Part shown: positions 1-8,171 of the stretch, piece by piece
Layout of the letters: each line of letters begins with the position of its first letter
How positions within the stretch are numbered: position 1 is the first letter of the stretch
Assembly: GCA_012960245.1 (NCBI GenBank)
Contig: DUBO01000036.1
Span: forward strand, 21,686 to 85,685
Direction: 5' to 3'
DNA length: 64,000 nt
Source: Candidatus Binatota bacterium
GTDB lineage: Bacteria > Desulfobacterota > Binatia > UBA1149
The notes under the pieces: generated by a model
Seen by the model: only the letters and a program-made list of their open reading frames with translations
The model's database searches: none
What the model was told of the DNA's origin: nothing
Program-made: the position numbers and the translations under genes

Positions 1-1793
1 CGATGGTAGCGGGCCTGGCAGGAATGGCCTCGGCCACCAACGCTAACGTGCGTACGTCCCAGGCTGCCCGGGATGGCGGCCAGGACAAGGCACTGCTGGT
101 AGCTTTTAATGGAGGGGCCGTCATGGGACTGGCTGTCGCTAGCCTGGGCCTGATAGGCGTCGGTGTGTTGTTCAGCTTCTACGGCAACCCTGAGAACGCA
201 GCGGTGATCAACGGCTTCGCGATGGGCGCCAGTTCAATTGCGCTTTTTGCCCGGGTCGGAGGTGGCATTTACACCAAGGCAGCCGACGTAGGCAGCGACC
301 TCGTAGGTAAGGTCGAAGCCGGTATTCCCGAAGACGACCCGCGCAACCCCGGTGTAATCGCCGATAATGTGGGTGACAACGTCGGAGACGTGGCGGGAAT
401 GGGGGCTGATATCTTTGAATCCTACGTTGGTTCGATGATAGCGACCCTGGCGATCGCGGCGACCCTATCCGCCGCCGGGGTGCTCGATATCGCTCGTGGC
501 GCAGCCAGTGAAGAGGCCGCGAGGACTCATTTGATGATGTTTCCCCTTGCGCTGGCAGTGCTGGGACTGGCGGCTTCGGTGGTCGGTATCTTTTCGATGA
601 GGGTGCTCAAGAGCATCGGTCCGGCGGCGGCACTGCGCTACTCCACCTTCATATCGGCGGGCCTGCTGTTGCTGGGCGCTTTTATGCTCGTCAACAGCAG
701 TAACATCGCCACCGGGGTCTGGCTTGCCGTCGTCGTTGGATCGGTAGGCGGTATCCTTATCGGCCTGATCACCGAGTACTACACCGCGGGCCCGCCAGTG
801 CGGCGCATCGCCGATGCGTCGAAAACCGGTGCGGCCACGAACATCATCAACGGCCTGGCGATCGGGCTGGAAAGCTGCGCTCTCCCCGTTGTGGTCATCT
901 GCATCACCATTTATGTGGCCAACGATTTTGCCGGACTGTACGGTATCGGAATCGCGGCGGTAGGAATGTTGGCGACGGTTGGCGTGACCATGACCGTAGA
1001 CGCTTACGGCCCGGTGGCTGATAATGCCGGCGGTATTTCGGAAATGGCCGGACTTGGCCCGGACGTACGAGCGATAACCGACAGCCTCGACGCCATAGGC
1101 AACACTACAGCTGCTATCGGAAAAGGTTTTGCTATTGGTTCGGCTGCGCTTACGGCGTTGGCGCTGTTTTCGGCTTACTCGATGGCTGTCAACCACGTGA
1201 GGGCGGCCCAGGGCATCGAGCCGATGTTGATCGTGATAACCGAGCCCACCGTGGTCATCGGTCTGTTCATCGGCGGTGTGCTGCCGTTCTTCGTTGCAGC
1301 CCTGACGATGACTTCGGTCGGCAAGGCGGCGGCGCAGATGGTTGAGGAGATTCGCCGTCAGTTTCGCGAAATCCCGGGCCTGCTTGAGGGCAAGGAAGGC
1401 GTCAAGCCCGACTCGGCCCGTTGTGTTGATATATCGACCCGCGCCGCGCTCAAGGAAATGGTCCTGCCGGGCGTTGTGGCGGTGGTTGCACCGGTCGCTG
1501 TGGGTTTTATCCTGGGGGCCGAGGCGCTGGGTGGAATGCTCGCCGGTGCCACTCTGGCAGGAGTGCTGTTGGCGCTGATGATGGCCAACGCCGGTGGTGC
1601 TTGGGACAACGCCAAGAAGGCAATTGAAACCGGTGCCATTGAAGGCGAACATAAAGGAACCCCCGCGCACCATGCGGCGGTCGTTGGAGATACTGTGGGC
1701 GACCCGTTTAAGGACACGTCGGGCCCGTCGATGAACATCCTCATCAAGTTGATGTCAATAGTGTCGTTGGTTATCGCACCACTGCTGGTGTGA
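1..1793 (+). CDS. hppA: Membrane-bound ion-translocating pyrophosphatase, 5' truncated by window edge
   Basis: Integral membrane pyrophosphatase that couples PPi hydrolysis to H+ or Na+ export. About 596 residues are visible; the family is usually 670-800, so the first helices lie before the window. Seen: many hydrophobic helices, the acidic substrate motif [11 protein letters not shown] followed by DNVGDNVGD, and a C-terminal [15 protein letters not shown] motif. In the helix containing [12 protein letters not shown], the family's K+-specificity positions are Ala and Gly, the pattern known for K+-dependent enzymes (Lys and Thr in K+-independent ones). Whether it pumps Na+ or H+ is not decided here. 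It ends 10 bases before rpsF with no terminator between. Confidence 0.95.
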   Translation, partial: MVAGLAGMASATNANVRTSQAARDGGQDKALLVAFNGGAVMGLAVASLGLIGVGVLFSFYGNPENAAVINGFAMGASSIALFARVGGGIYTKAADVGSDLVGKVEAGIPEDDPRNPGVIADNVGDNVGDVAGMGADIFESYVGSMIATLAIAATLSAAGVLDIARGAASEEAARTHLMMFPLALAVLGLAASVVGIFSMRVLKSIGPAAALRYSTFISAGLLLLGAFMLVNSSNIATGVWLAVVVGSVGGILIGLITEYYTAGPPVRRIADASKTGAATNIINGLAIGLESCALPVVVICITIYVANDFAGLYGIGIAAVGMLATVGVTMTVDAYGPVADNAGGISEMAGLGPDVRAITDSLDAIGNTTAAIGKGFAIGSAALTALALFSAYSMAVNHVRAAQGIEPMLIVITEPTVVIGLFIGGVLPFFVAALTMTSVGKAAAQMVEEIRRQFREIPGLLEGKEGVKPDSARCVDISTRAALKEMVLPGVVAVVAPVAVGFILGAEALGGMLAGATLAGVLLALMMANAGGAWDNAKKAIETGAIEGEHKGTPAHHAAVVGDTVGDPFKDTSGPSMNILIKLMSIVSLVIAPLLV

Positions 1794-1803
1794 GAGAGGA
1801 AGC

Positions 1804-2427
1804 ATGAGAGCCTACGAAACCATGATCGTTATTTCTACCCTGCTCGGTGACGAGGCCACAGCCTTGCGCGAGCGCTTTGTTTCGGTTGTCAAGGACAACG
1901 GAGGCACCGTCGATACGGAACTCGACTGGGGAGTGCGCAAGTTGGCCTACCCGATCCAGGACCAGACCGACGGCCGCTACCTGTTGCTCGAGTACCAGGC
2001 CGAACCGGCTGTGGTGGCTGAGTTGGAGCGCACCCTGCGTATTGCTGACGGCGTGCTGCGCTATATCAGCGTACAGCAGGATCACACAGGGCTGCCCAAG
2101 GAGAGACCGGCAGAACCCCCCCGCGACCGGGATTACAGGGACGATCGCCGAGGCCGTGATGACAGGCGAAGCCCCCGCGGCGGTGATTCCTCCCCTCGTG
2201 GAGGTGAGGCTACAGCTTCAACTGCTGCCGCCCCCGAAAAAAAGAAAGCAGGGGGTGAGGCCGCCAGCAATGCTCCAGCGGCGCAGGCCGACCCTGCTCC
2301 AGCGGCGCAGGCCGACCCTGCTCCAGCGGCGCAGGCCGACCCCGCTCCAGCGGCGCAGGCCGACCCTGCTCCAGCGGCCGATGGAGAAAACGTTGAAAGC
2401 GGCGATAAAGAAGTGAGAGGCGACTGA
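1804..2427 (+). CDS. rpsF: 30S ribosomal protein S6 with long low-complexity C-terminal extension
   Basis: Small-subunit protein that binds 16S rRNA as a heterodimer with S18. Residues 1-95 are the normal S6 fold ([11 protein letters not shown] start, then [11 protein letters not shown]). The total of 207 residues is about twice the usual 95-135. The extra part holds an Arg/Asp/Gly-rich stretch ([15 protein letters not shown], then SPRGG twice), a short Lys-rich patch and four to five tandem copies of an 8-residue AAQADPAP unit. A GAGAGGAAGC ribosome site precedes the ATG. First of three ribosomal genes (S6, S18, L9); ssb, often between S6 and S18 in other bacteria, is absent. Confidence 0.96.
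   Translation: MRAYETMIVISTLLGDEATALRERFVSVVKDNGGTVDTELDWGVRKLAYPIQDQTDGRYLLLEYQAEPAVVAELERTLRIADGVLRYISVQQDHTGLPKERPAEPPRDRDYRDDRRGRDDRRSPRGGDSSPRGGEATASTAAAPEKKKAGGEAASNAPAAQADPAPAAQADPAPAAQADPAPAAQADPAPAADGENVESGDKEVRGD
2272..2379 (+). repeat. Tandem 24-bp repeat, about 4.5 copies, inside rpsF
   Basis: Direct head-to-tail copies start at 2272, 2296, 2320 and 2344, followed by a 12-base partial copy. Copies differ by a single base (CCT versus CCC at the end of the third). Each encodes one [12 protein letters not shown] octapeptide of the S6 extension. The near identity suggests recent slippage expansion, so copy number may vary between strains. Confidence 0.95.
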
Positions 2428-2428
2428 A

Positions 2429-3007
2429 ATGTCAGACGAGAAAAAAGAAGAAGAAGCCAAAACAAGCCCTGCCGAAGGTTCCGCGCCGAAAGCCGCAGCG
2501 CCGAAAGCCGCAGCGCCGAAAGCCGCAGCGCCTGAAGCAGCAGCGCCTGAAGCAGCAGCTCCGCCCAAAGTAACTCAGTCTGAAAAAGCCTCGGCAGAAT
2601 CTGCAAGCCCCGGAAGTGGGTCCTCGGGTGGAGATCGCTCGGGTGGAGATCGCTCGGGTGGAGATCGCTCGGGTGGAGACAGGCGCGGCGGTGACAGTCG
2701 TGGCGGTGACAGTCGTGGTGGCCCCCCTTCGCGTGGTGGACGTGCCAAGGGCAGGGGCGGAAGATTTCGAAGAGGACGGCGTCATTGTATTTTCTGCGCG
2801 GACAAGGAGCTGCAGATTGATTACAAGTTCGTCGACGTACTCGAAGAGTTTGTCAGCGAAAGAGGCAAGATAGTGCCCCGACGTAGTACGGGCACCTGTG
2901 CCAAGCACCAGCGACCATTGGCCCTGTCGATAAAGCGGGCGCGTAACGCGGCCCTGTTGTCGTACACCGGCTCGGGCCTTCAACAGCGTGGGGAGGGAGA
3001 TCGCTAA
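2429..3007 (+). CDS. rpsR: 30S ribosomal protein S18 with long Ala/Pro- and RGG-type N-terminal extension
   Basis: S18 core occupies roughly residues 105-180: [30 protein letters not shown], then [19 protein letters not shown]. The 192-residue length is more than twice the usual 70-90. Ahead of the core lie an (APKAA)3(APEAA)2 block and an (SGGDR)n/(RGGDS)n block ending in RGG-rich sequence. The ATG follows the rpsF stop by one base, and its stop overlaps the rplI start (TAATG), so translation of the three genes is probably coupled. A downstream start that gives a normal-length S18 is not evident: no ATG precedes the core in frame, so the extension is probably translated. Confidence 0.95.
   Translation: MSDEKKEEEAKTSPAEGSAPKAAAPKAAAPKAAAPEAAAPEAAAPPKVTQSEKASAESASPGSGSSGGDRSGGDRSGGDRSGGDRRGGDSRGGDSRGGPPSRGGRAKGRGGRFRRGRRHCIFCADKELQIDYKFVDVLEEFVSERGKIVPRRSTGTCAKHQRPLALSIKRARNAALLSYTGSGLQQRGEGDR
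2483..2557 (+). repeat. Tandem 15-bp repeat, 5 copies, inside rpsR
   Basis: Five consecutive 15-base units: three of GCGCCGAAAGCCGCA and two of GCGCCTGAAGCAGCA. They encode APKAA three times and APEAA twice in the N-terminal extension of S18. Confidence 0.93.
2624..2722 (+). repeat. Tandem 15-bp Gly/Asp/Arg-coding repeat, about 6.5 copies, inside rpsR
   Basis: Three identical units TCGGGTGGAGATCGC from 2624, a partial fourth, then units of AGTCGTGGCGGTGAC type to 2722. They encode SGGDR and RGGDS pentapeptides, an RGG-like RNA-binding low-complexity sequence. Confidence 0.92.
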
Positions 3008-3651
3008 TGGAAGTAATCCTCAGAGAAGACGTGCCCCAGCTCGGGGTGATAGGCGACGTTGTCAAGGTAAAGGCAGGCTACGCCCGCAATTACTTGCTGC
3101 CTAAGGGTAAAGCCGTTACGGCGGACCGTCGCAGCCTGCGCAGCCTTGAGCACGAGAAGGCCCTCATCCAGCTCAAGAAAGAAAATGAGATGGGCGATGT
3201 CGACACCCGGCAGAAAGCTTTTGACGGTGTGGCGGTCGAAATCGAAGCCCGCGCTGCAAAGAGTGGCCACTTGTTCGGCTCGGTTACCGCTTCCGATGTG
3301 TCCCGGCTTCTCGAAGAGCGGGGCCTGGTCATAAACAAACACGATGTTCAGCTCGTCACCCCGATTAAGGAAGCAGGAACTCACGAGGTCCCGGTACACG
3401 TAGGCCATGGTGTCGTTGCAAACATCAAGGTCTCGGTGATTGCCATCGGCGGTGGCGAAGATGATGCAGGCGAGGAAGGCGCGGTGCCCGAAGAGGCGGT
3501 GGTCGATGAGCTTTCGGCCGCGACGGACGAAGTAGAAACAACATCTTCCGGGTCAGATGAGGATTCGGTAGATAGCGAATCGGTCGAAGAAGTAGCGGAG
3601 GGAGATTCTTCGGAATCCACCGACGCCGACGAGGAAGAGCCCCAGGCGTGA
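3007..3651 (+). CDS. rplI: 50S ribosomal protein L9 with acidic C-terminal tail
   Basis: Large-subunit protein binding 23S rRNA near the L1 stalk. The N-terminal domain is canonical ([32 protein letters not shown]), joined by the long helix to the C-terminal domain ending near VIAIGG. The last 65 or so residues are an extra Glu/Asp/Ser/Thr-rich tail, making 214 residues against about 150 usually. The start codon overlaps the rpsR stop by one base. The next gene is convergent and begins immediately at the stop, with no spacer. Confidence 0.96.
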   Translation: MEVILREDVPQLGVIGDVVKVKAGYARNYLLPKGKAVTADRRSLRSLEHEKALIQLKKENEMGDVDTRQKAFDGVAVEIEARAAKSGHLFGSVTASDVSRLLEERGLVINKHDVQLVTPIKEAGTHEVPVHVGHGVVANIKVSVIAIGGGEDDAGEEGAVPEEAVVDELSAATDEVETTSSGSDEDSVDSESVEEVAEGDSSESTDADEEEPQA

Positions 3652-4716
3652 TCAGCTGGGCGATTCGGCGTAGAGCTCGCGAAACGTACGCATCAGTTCG
3701 GCAAAAGTTGCCAGCAGGGCGGGGCCAAGAAACAGCCCTATGAAGCCGAAGGCTCTCAGGCCGCAGATGATTCCGAAAAACAGTAGCGGCGTTGACAACC
3801 GGGCCTGGCTGCTGATCAGGTACGGACGCAGGAGGTTGTCTACAGACGAGACGACCAGCAGGCCCCAGGCGATGAGTGCGCCGGCGGCGACGAGCTGACT
3901 AGACAGTGCTAGCGCCACTGCTGCTGGTACCCAAACCAGGGCTGCGCCACCCACCGGCAGGAAGGCGCAAAGGCAGGCCACCGCACCCAGCAGCAGGCTG
4001 AATGGTACACCGACTGCCCACAGGGCCAGTCCGACCAGCACTCCCTGGGCCAGGGCGGTCAGCGTAAGGCCCTGCACGACCGCGAGCACGGTTCGTTTGA
4101 AACTGTCAAAAATTCTATCGCGGTCAGCAGCCATCATCGGGATACTGCGGCGAAGCGATTCGACGGTCGTCTCGCCATCGCGAAAAAGGAAGAACAGCGT
4201 GAAGGTCATGATCCCGGTCGCTATGGCAAACTCAAAAACGTTGCGCGCGATGGCCGTGGCCCTCGTCGCCGCAAACTCGCTTACCCACTTAACCCCTGAA
4301 AGAGCGAAACCGGTCGCGTCGACGTTGCCCGAAGCCATGCGCTCACGGAGCCATTGCCAGATAGGCTCAATGAACCACGCTTCGCTAAGGCGGTTGAGTA
4401 CGGTCAGGTTACCCTCGGCTGCATAACTAGAGAGCGTGCGATAGCCTTCAACTGCTTCCCGTGCCAAGGCCCCGGTGAGTAACAAGCCGGGGACTACCGC
4501 GACGGCAAAGACCAGTATCGTCATCAGTCCGGCAGCCAGATTGTCCCAACGCCTCAGGGCGCGCCGTAGCAACTTGAACAGGGGAAAGAAGACCATGGCC
4601 AGTACAACTGCCCACATGACCGGCTCGAGGTAAGGCAGCAGTATCGAAAGCAGGACGTAGCCCAGGCCGCCCAGCGCGAGAAAAAGGAACAGGGTTATGA
4701 TCTGCTGCCGTTTCAT
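3652..4716 (-). CDS. AI-2E family transporter (PerM/YhhT type permease)
   Basis: Predicted polytopic inner-membrane protein of 354 residues, the usual family length. Two N-terminal helices (LFLFLALGGLGYVLL and VMWAVVLAMVFFPLF), a helix near residue 70, a soluble middle segment, then four or five helices in the C-terminal half with the typical LPVGGAALVWVP segment. Known members export autoinducer-2 or Na+/H+, but most are uncharacterised, so the substrate is unknown. It is convergent with rplI and abuts it exactly. Confidence 0.85.
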   Translation of the reverse strand: MKRQQIITLFLFLALGGLGYVLLSILLPYLEPVMWAVVLAMVFFPLFKLLRRALRRWDNLAAGLMTILVFAVAVVPGLLLTGALAREAVEGYRTLSSYAAEGNLTVLNRLSEAWFIEPIWQWLRERMASGNVDATGFALSGVKWVSEFAATRATAIARNVFEFAIATGIMTFTLFFLFRDGETTVESLRRSIPMMAADRDRIFDSFKRTVLAVVQGLTLTALAQGVLVGLALWAVGVPFSLLLGAVACLCAFLPVGGAALVWVPAAVALALSSQLVAAGALIAWGLLVVSSVDNLLRPYLISSQARLSTPLLFFGIICGLRAFGFIGLFLGPALLATFAELMRTFRELYAESPS

Positions 4717-4849
4717 CCTGCCTTCATGCTACAAGCGGAGCAGCCGGTGGGCAATAAAACTGCGTGCTTCAATTTGGCGGAGCCGCTGGCGGAGGTCTGC
4801 AACGGCGCCCGGAGGGGCCGGCCGGGGAGGGCTGGCCGCCGGGAACGGG

Positions 4850-4878
4850 TTGACTGCTTCGCGTGAGATTGGTAGTTG
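4850..4878 (+). promoter_or_regulatory. Possible promoter of tRNA-Val
   Basis: TTGACT, a 17-base spacer and a poor -10 (TAGTTG) lie 24 bases before the tRNA. The -35 is good, the -10 weak. Confidence 0.3.
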
Positions 4879-4901
4879 GGACAGTTGCGCTACCACTACA
4901 G

Positions 4902-4976
4902 AGGCACGTAGCTCAGTGGAAGAGCACCTCCCTGACACGGAGGGGGTCGGCGGTTCGATCCCGCCCGTGCCTACCA
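4902..4976 (+). tRNA. tRNA-Val (anticodon GAC), CCA encoded
   Basis: Full cloverleaf: acceptor AGGCACG pairs with CGTGCCT, D-arm GCTC/GAGC, anticodon stem CCTCC/GGAGG around loop CTGACAC, and TTCGATC T-loop between GGCGG and CCGCC. Anticodon GAC reads GUC/GUU Val codons. The 3' CCA is encoded. Confidence 0.96.
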
Positions 4977-5054
4977 GTGTAGCTGCAAGAAGGTAGTTCA
5001 GAGAGTTGAGAAGGAGGACCGGGTAAGCGTAAAAATCAGTCGAGCGGGGTTAAA

Positions 5055-7022
5055 ATGCCGAGGCTTCCCGCCGATAATGAGCGCACGAGACGGATAGAAC
5101 AGCAGGTGCCTGATAATATCACCGTAACGGTGGGACGAGGGGAGCCCCTTACGATCGAAAAAGGATCGATGGCTCGCGAGGTCCTGCCGAGCCGAGTAGC
5201 AGAACGTGCTGTCTGTGTACTCGTGGAAGGGGTCGCGACCGATCTTTCGTCGCCGCTGCTCAATGACTGCTCGTTAGAGCCCGTCATGGCCGAGTCCGGT
5301 CCCGGTCTGGAAGTACTTCGACACAGCACCGCCCACCTCCTTGCCCACGCGGTGAAACGCCTTTATCCCTCTGCCCAGGTAACCATCGGCCCCGTCATCG
5401 AGGATGGGTTTTACTACGACTTTGCTTACCCCGCCGGTTTCGGACCCGAAGACCTCGAGAAGATAGAGGCAGAGATGTCCCGTATCATCGCCGAGGACCA
5501 TCCAGTCTCACGCGAGGAACTGCATCAAGACAGCGCCCGGGCGCTCTTTGCCGATAAGGGGGAGGAGTACAAGGCCGAGATCATCGACGACCTCGACGAG
5601 CCCACTGTCAGCTTGTATCGTCAGGGTGATTTCGTAGATCTGTGTCGTGGCCCGCACGTCCCATCTACCGGCCAGCTGGGAGTCTTCAAGCTCACCCACG
5701 TGGCCGGCGCCTACTGGAGAGGTGACGAGAAGCGTCCGATGCTGCAGCGGATCTACGGGACCGCCTTCGCGAAAAAGAAAGAGCTGTCTTCTCACCTCGC
5801 CCGAATAGAAGAAGCCAGGAAACGCGACCATCGTAAGATTGGCAAGGATCTCGGCCTTTTCAGCTTTCACCCCGAAGCCCCGGCGTCACCGTTTTTTCAC
5901 CCCGACGGAGCTGCCCTCTACAACCAGCTGGTGAGCTACATTCGCGGCCTGTACACCGAGTACGGGTACGAAGAGGTCATCACTCCGCAGATCCTGGACG
6001 TGGACCTGTGGCACCGTTCGGGTCACTACGACAACTACGTCGACAACATGTACTTCACGACCGTCGACGACAAGGAATTTGCGGTTAAGCCCATGAATTG
6101 CCCGACTCACTGCCTGATGTTCAGCGAGGGCAAAAAGTCATACAGGGATTTGCCGATCAGGATGGCGGATTTCGGCCGTCTGCACCGTTACGAACGCTCG
6201 GGTGTCGTACACGGCCTGGCCCGGGTGCGCTCCTTCTGCCAGGACGACGCCCATATCTTCTGTCGCCCTGAAGACATCGAATCTGAAATATCAGCTGTCC
6301 TGCATATGATAAACCGTACGCACAGGGCTTTTGGCTTCGAAGAATCAAAGGTCTATCTGTCCACGCGCCCGGCCAAGTCCATCGGGAGTGCCCAGATGTG
6401 GGAGCAGGCCGAGGCCACGCTCCGCGCTGTTCTCGAAAAGGAAGCACCAGGCTTCATCGAAAACCCCGGCGACGGGGCCTTCTACGGGCCCAAGATAGAT
6501 TTTGCGGTAATCGACGCGATGAAGCGGGAGTGGCAGCTTAGTACCGTCCAGCTCGACTTTTCGATGCCTGAGCGTTTTTCGCTGGGCTACGTTGACAGCG
6601 ATGGCGGCGAACGCTGTCCGGTGATGATTCATCGGGCTGTGCTTGGCTCGCTTGAGCGCTTCATGGCAATCCTGCTTGAGCACACCGGCGGCGCGCTGCC
6701 CTTGTGGCTCGCGCCCTGCCAGGTGCGCTTCGTGACAGTGACCGACCGCCAGAACGAATACGCAGCGGCGTCGGTAGAAAAGCTCAAGGCCGCGGGCATC
6801 AGGGCCCGGGCCGACCTTCGTAACGAGAAGCTTGGGTTTAAGATAAGGGAAGCCCAGAAACAGAAGGTGCCGGTGATTGCCGTGGTCGGAGATCGAGAGG
6901 TCGAAGACGGGACGGTTGCGCCCCGACTCCACGGAGACAGCCAGCTCGAAGCAATGAGTCTCGCGGATTTCAGCGCGTGGCTTATCGAACGTAATGACCC
7001 GGAACACGGAGGTGCGTCATAG
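5055..7022 (+). CDS. thrS: Threonine--tRNA ligase
   Basis: Class II synthetase charging tRNA-Thr. Residues 20-80 are a TGS domain, then the editing domain (HSTAHLLAHAV with two zinc-like His; DLCRGPHVP), then the catalytic core with motif 2 (FGRLHRYERSG, HGLARVRSF) and motif 3 (MIHRAVLGSLERF), and the anticodon-binding domain (ADLRNEKLGFKIREAQ). The active-site zinc Cys lies in MNCPTH, where many bacteria have MNCPGH; this position varies across the family. 655 residues is normal. A strong GGAGG lies about 40 bases upstream of the ATG with no in-frame start near it, so the ATG is kept. First gene of the translation operon. Confidence 0.97.
   Translation: MPRLPADNERTRRIEQQVPDNITVTVGRGEPLTIEKGSMAREVLPSRVAERAVCVLVEGVATDLSSPLLNDCSLEPVMAESGPGLEVLRHSTAHLLAHAVKRLYPSAQVTIGPVIEDGFYYDFAYPAGFGPEDLEKIEAEMSRIIAEDHPVSREELHQDSARALFADKGEEYKAEIIDDLDEPTVSLYRQGDFVDLCRGPHVPSTGQLGVFKLTHVAGAYWRGDEKRPMLQRIYGTAFAKKKELSSHLARIEEARKRDHRKIGKDLGLFSFHPEAPASPFFHPDGAALYNQLVSYIRGLYTEYGYEEVITPQILDVDLWHRSGHYDNYVDNMYFTTVDDKEFAVKPMNCPTHCLMFSEGKKSYRDLPIRMADFGRLHRYERSGVVHGLARVRSFCQDDAHIFCRPEDIESEISAVLHMINRTHRAFGFEESKVYLSTRPAKSIGSAQMWEQAEATLRAVLEKEAPGFIENPGDGAFYGPKIDFAVIDAMKREWQLSTVQLDFSMPERFSLGYVDSDGGERCPVMIHRAVLGSLERFMAILLEHTGGALPLWLAPCQVRFVTVTDRQNEYAAASVEKLKAAGIRARADLRNEKLGFKIREAQKQKVPVIAVVGDREVEDGTVAPRLHGDSQLEAMSLADFSAWLIERNDPEHGGAS
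7008..7021 (+). promoter_or_regulatory. Shine-Dalgarno and AUA start codon of infC, inside the end of thrS
   Basis: GGAGG at 7008-7012, six bases, then ATA at 7019-7021 in frame with IF3. The thrS stop TAG (7020-7022) overlaps this codon. IF3 discriminates against non-AUG starts, and in E. coli the AUU start of infC gives autogenous control; an AUA start could do the same. Confidence 0.75.
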
Positions 7023-7540
7023 CGAAAAACGAAGAAACAACAAGGATCAACAAGGCGATACGAGCGAGAGAATTGCGATTGATCGATAGCGACGGGGGCC
7101 AGCTCGGTATCGTCACTCTCGACAAGGCCAGGCGTGTGGCCGAGGAGAGAGGGCTCGATCTCGTAGAGGTGGCAGGCACCGCGGACCCGCCGGTCTGTCG
7201 GATAATGGATTTTCACAAGTATCGCTACGAGCAGAAGAAGCGAACCCAGGAGACCAAGAAGAAATCGGTGGCCTCGGCGATGAAAGAGGTAAAAATCCGG
7301 TCGCGAACCGAAGCCCACGACATCGAGTTCAAGAAGGGCCACATACTCAGGTTTCTCCAGAAGGGGCATCGGGTGAAGATTTCGGTGTTTTTCAAGGGGC
7401 GGGAGATAACGAGGCCGGATCTCGGGAGAAACACTTTGGATAAGATGCTTGAATCAATAGCGGAGCACGCAACCCCGGAGGGGGATCCGCGGATGGAGGG
7501 ACGCCACATGTCGGTCGTGGTTGTTCCAGTCAAAAACTGA
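7019..7540 (+). CDS. infC: Translation initiation factor IF-3, probable AUA start
   Basis: Binds the 30S subunit and proofreads start-codon/initiator tRNA pairing. The N-terminal domain shows TRINKAIRARELRLI and GIVTLDKARRVAEERGLDLVEV, followed by PPVCRIMDFHKYRYE, a Lys-rich linker and the C-terminal domain (EVKIRSRTEAHDIEFK, then GREITRP). A TTG at 7073 would cut into the conserved N-terminus. The only reading that keeps the RIN..IRA motif has ATA at 7019 with GGAGG six bases upstream, giving 173 residues, a normal length. Starts inside the thrS stop, so translation is probably coupled. Confidence 0.93.
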   Translation: MAKNEETTRINKAIRARELRLIDSDGGQLGIVTLDKARRVAEERGLDLVEVAGTADPPVCRIMDFHKYRYEQKKRTQETKKKSVASAMKEVKIRSRTEAHDIEFKKGHILRFLQKGHRVKISVFFKGREITRPDLGRNTLDKMLESIAEHATPEGDPRMEGRHMSVVVVPVKN

Positions 7541-7556
7541 GGAGCGGTAGAGAAAA

Positions 7557-7754
7557 ATGCCTAAGGTAAAAACAAGACGTGGTGCGGCGAAGCGCTTCCG
7601 GTTCACCGGTAGCGGCAAAATACGAAGGAACAAGGCGTATCTTCGTCACATACTTGCTCACAAATCAGCGACACAGAAACGCAACCTACGAAAAGCGGGA
7701 ACTGTTTCGAGTGCGGATGAAAAATCGGTCAGGCGGCTGCTGCCCAACGGGTAG
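7557..7754 (+). CDS. rpmI: 50S ribosomal protein L35
   Basis: 65 residues, highly basic, canonical start MPKVKTRRGAAKRFRFTGSGKIRRNK. Bound deep in the 50S subunit. Sits between infC and rplT as in most bacteria. GGAGCGGTAGAGAAAA precedes the ATG. Confidence 0.96.
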   Translation: MPKVKTRRGAAKRFRFTGSGKIRRNKAYLRHILAHKSATQKRNLRKAGTVSSADEKSVRRLLPNG

Positions 7755-7814
7755 TGCCCCTGCGGCGTTCGGCCCCGACGGGCACGAAGCTGCAGACTAC
7801 GGAGGAAAACAGGA

Positions 7815-8171
7815 ATGTCGAGGGTAACAAAGGGAGTTAAGGGCAGGCGGCGGCGCAACCGCATACTTGCACGAACCAAGGGCTACACGGGCGGCCGCAA
7901 GCTGTACCGGCAGGGGCGCGAGACGGTCGAAAAAGGGTTGGTTTACGCGTACCGCGATCGCAAGGTCCGCAAGCGTGAATTCAGACGGCTGTGGATTATC
8001 CGCATCAACGCCGCGTGCAAGGAGCTGGGTTTGAGCTATTCACAGCTGATCCACGGGCTGAAGCTGGCCGGCGTTGAAGTTGATCGTAAATCGCTCGCCG
8101 AAATGGCGGTCAACGAGAAGGAGGCTTTCGCGGCCGTGGTGAGTGCTGCAAAGGCCGAGTCGGCGGTGTGA
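7815..8171 (+). CDS. rplT: 50S ribosomal protein L20
   Basis: 118 residues with the canonical basic N-terminal extension (MSRVTKGVKGRRRRNRILARTKGY) and C-terminal domain (RLWIIRINAACKELGLSYSQLIHGLK). Early assembly protein of the 50S subunit. GGAGG lies before the ATG. The stop codon overlaps the GTG start of pheS (GTGA), suggesting coupling of the two. Confidence 0.97.
   Translation: MSRVTKGVKGRRRRNRILARTKGYTGGRKLYRQGRETVEKGLVYAYRDRKVRKREFRRLWIIRINAACKELGLSYSQLIHGLKLAGVEVDRKSLAEMAVNEKEAFAAVVSAAKAESAV

Noticed and set aside
465..1673. 402-codon open frame on the minus strand inside hppA
   Set aside because: Complete overlap with a clearly recognised gene and low-complexity antisense composition.
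2272..2722. Tandem repeats considered as CRISPR or IS-related
   Set aside because: Units are directly joined with no spacers, lie in frame within ribosomal genes and encode regular peptides.
6090..6110. MNCPTH instead of MNCPGH in ThrRS
   Set aside because: The residue after CP varies in ThrRS of other phyla, so it is not evidence of lost function.
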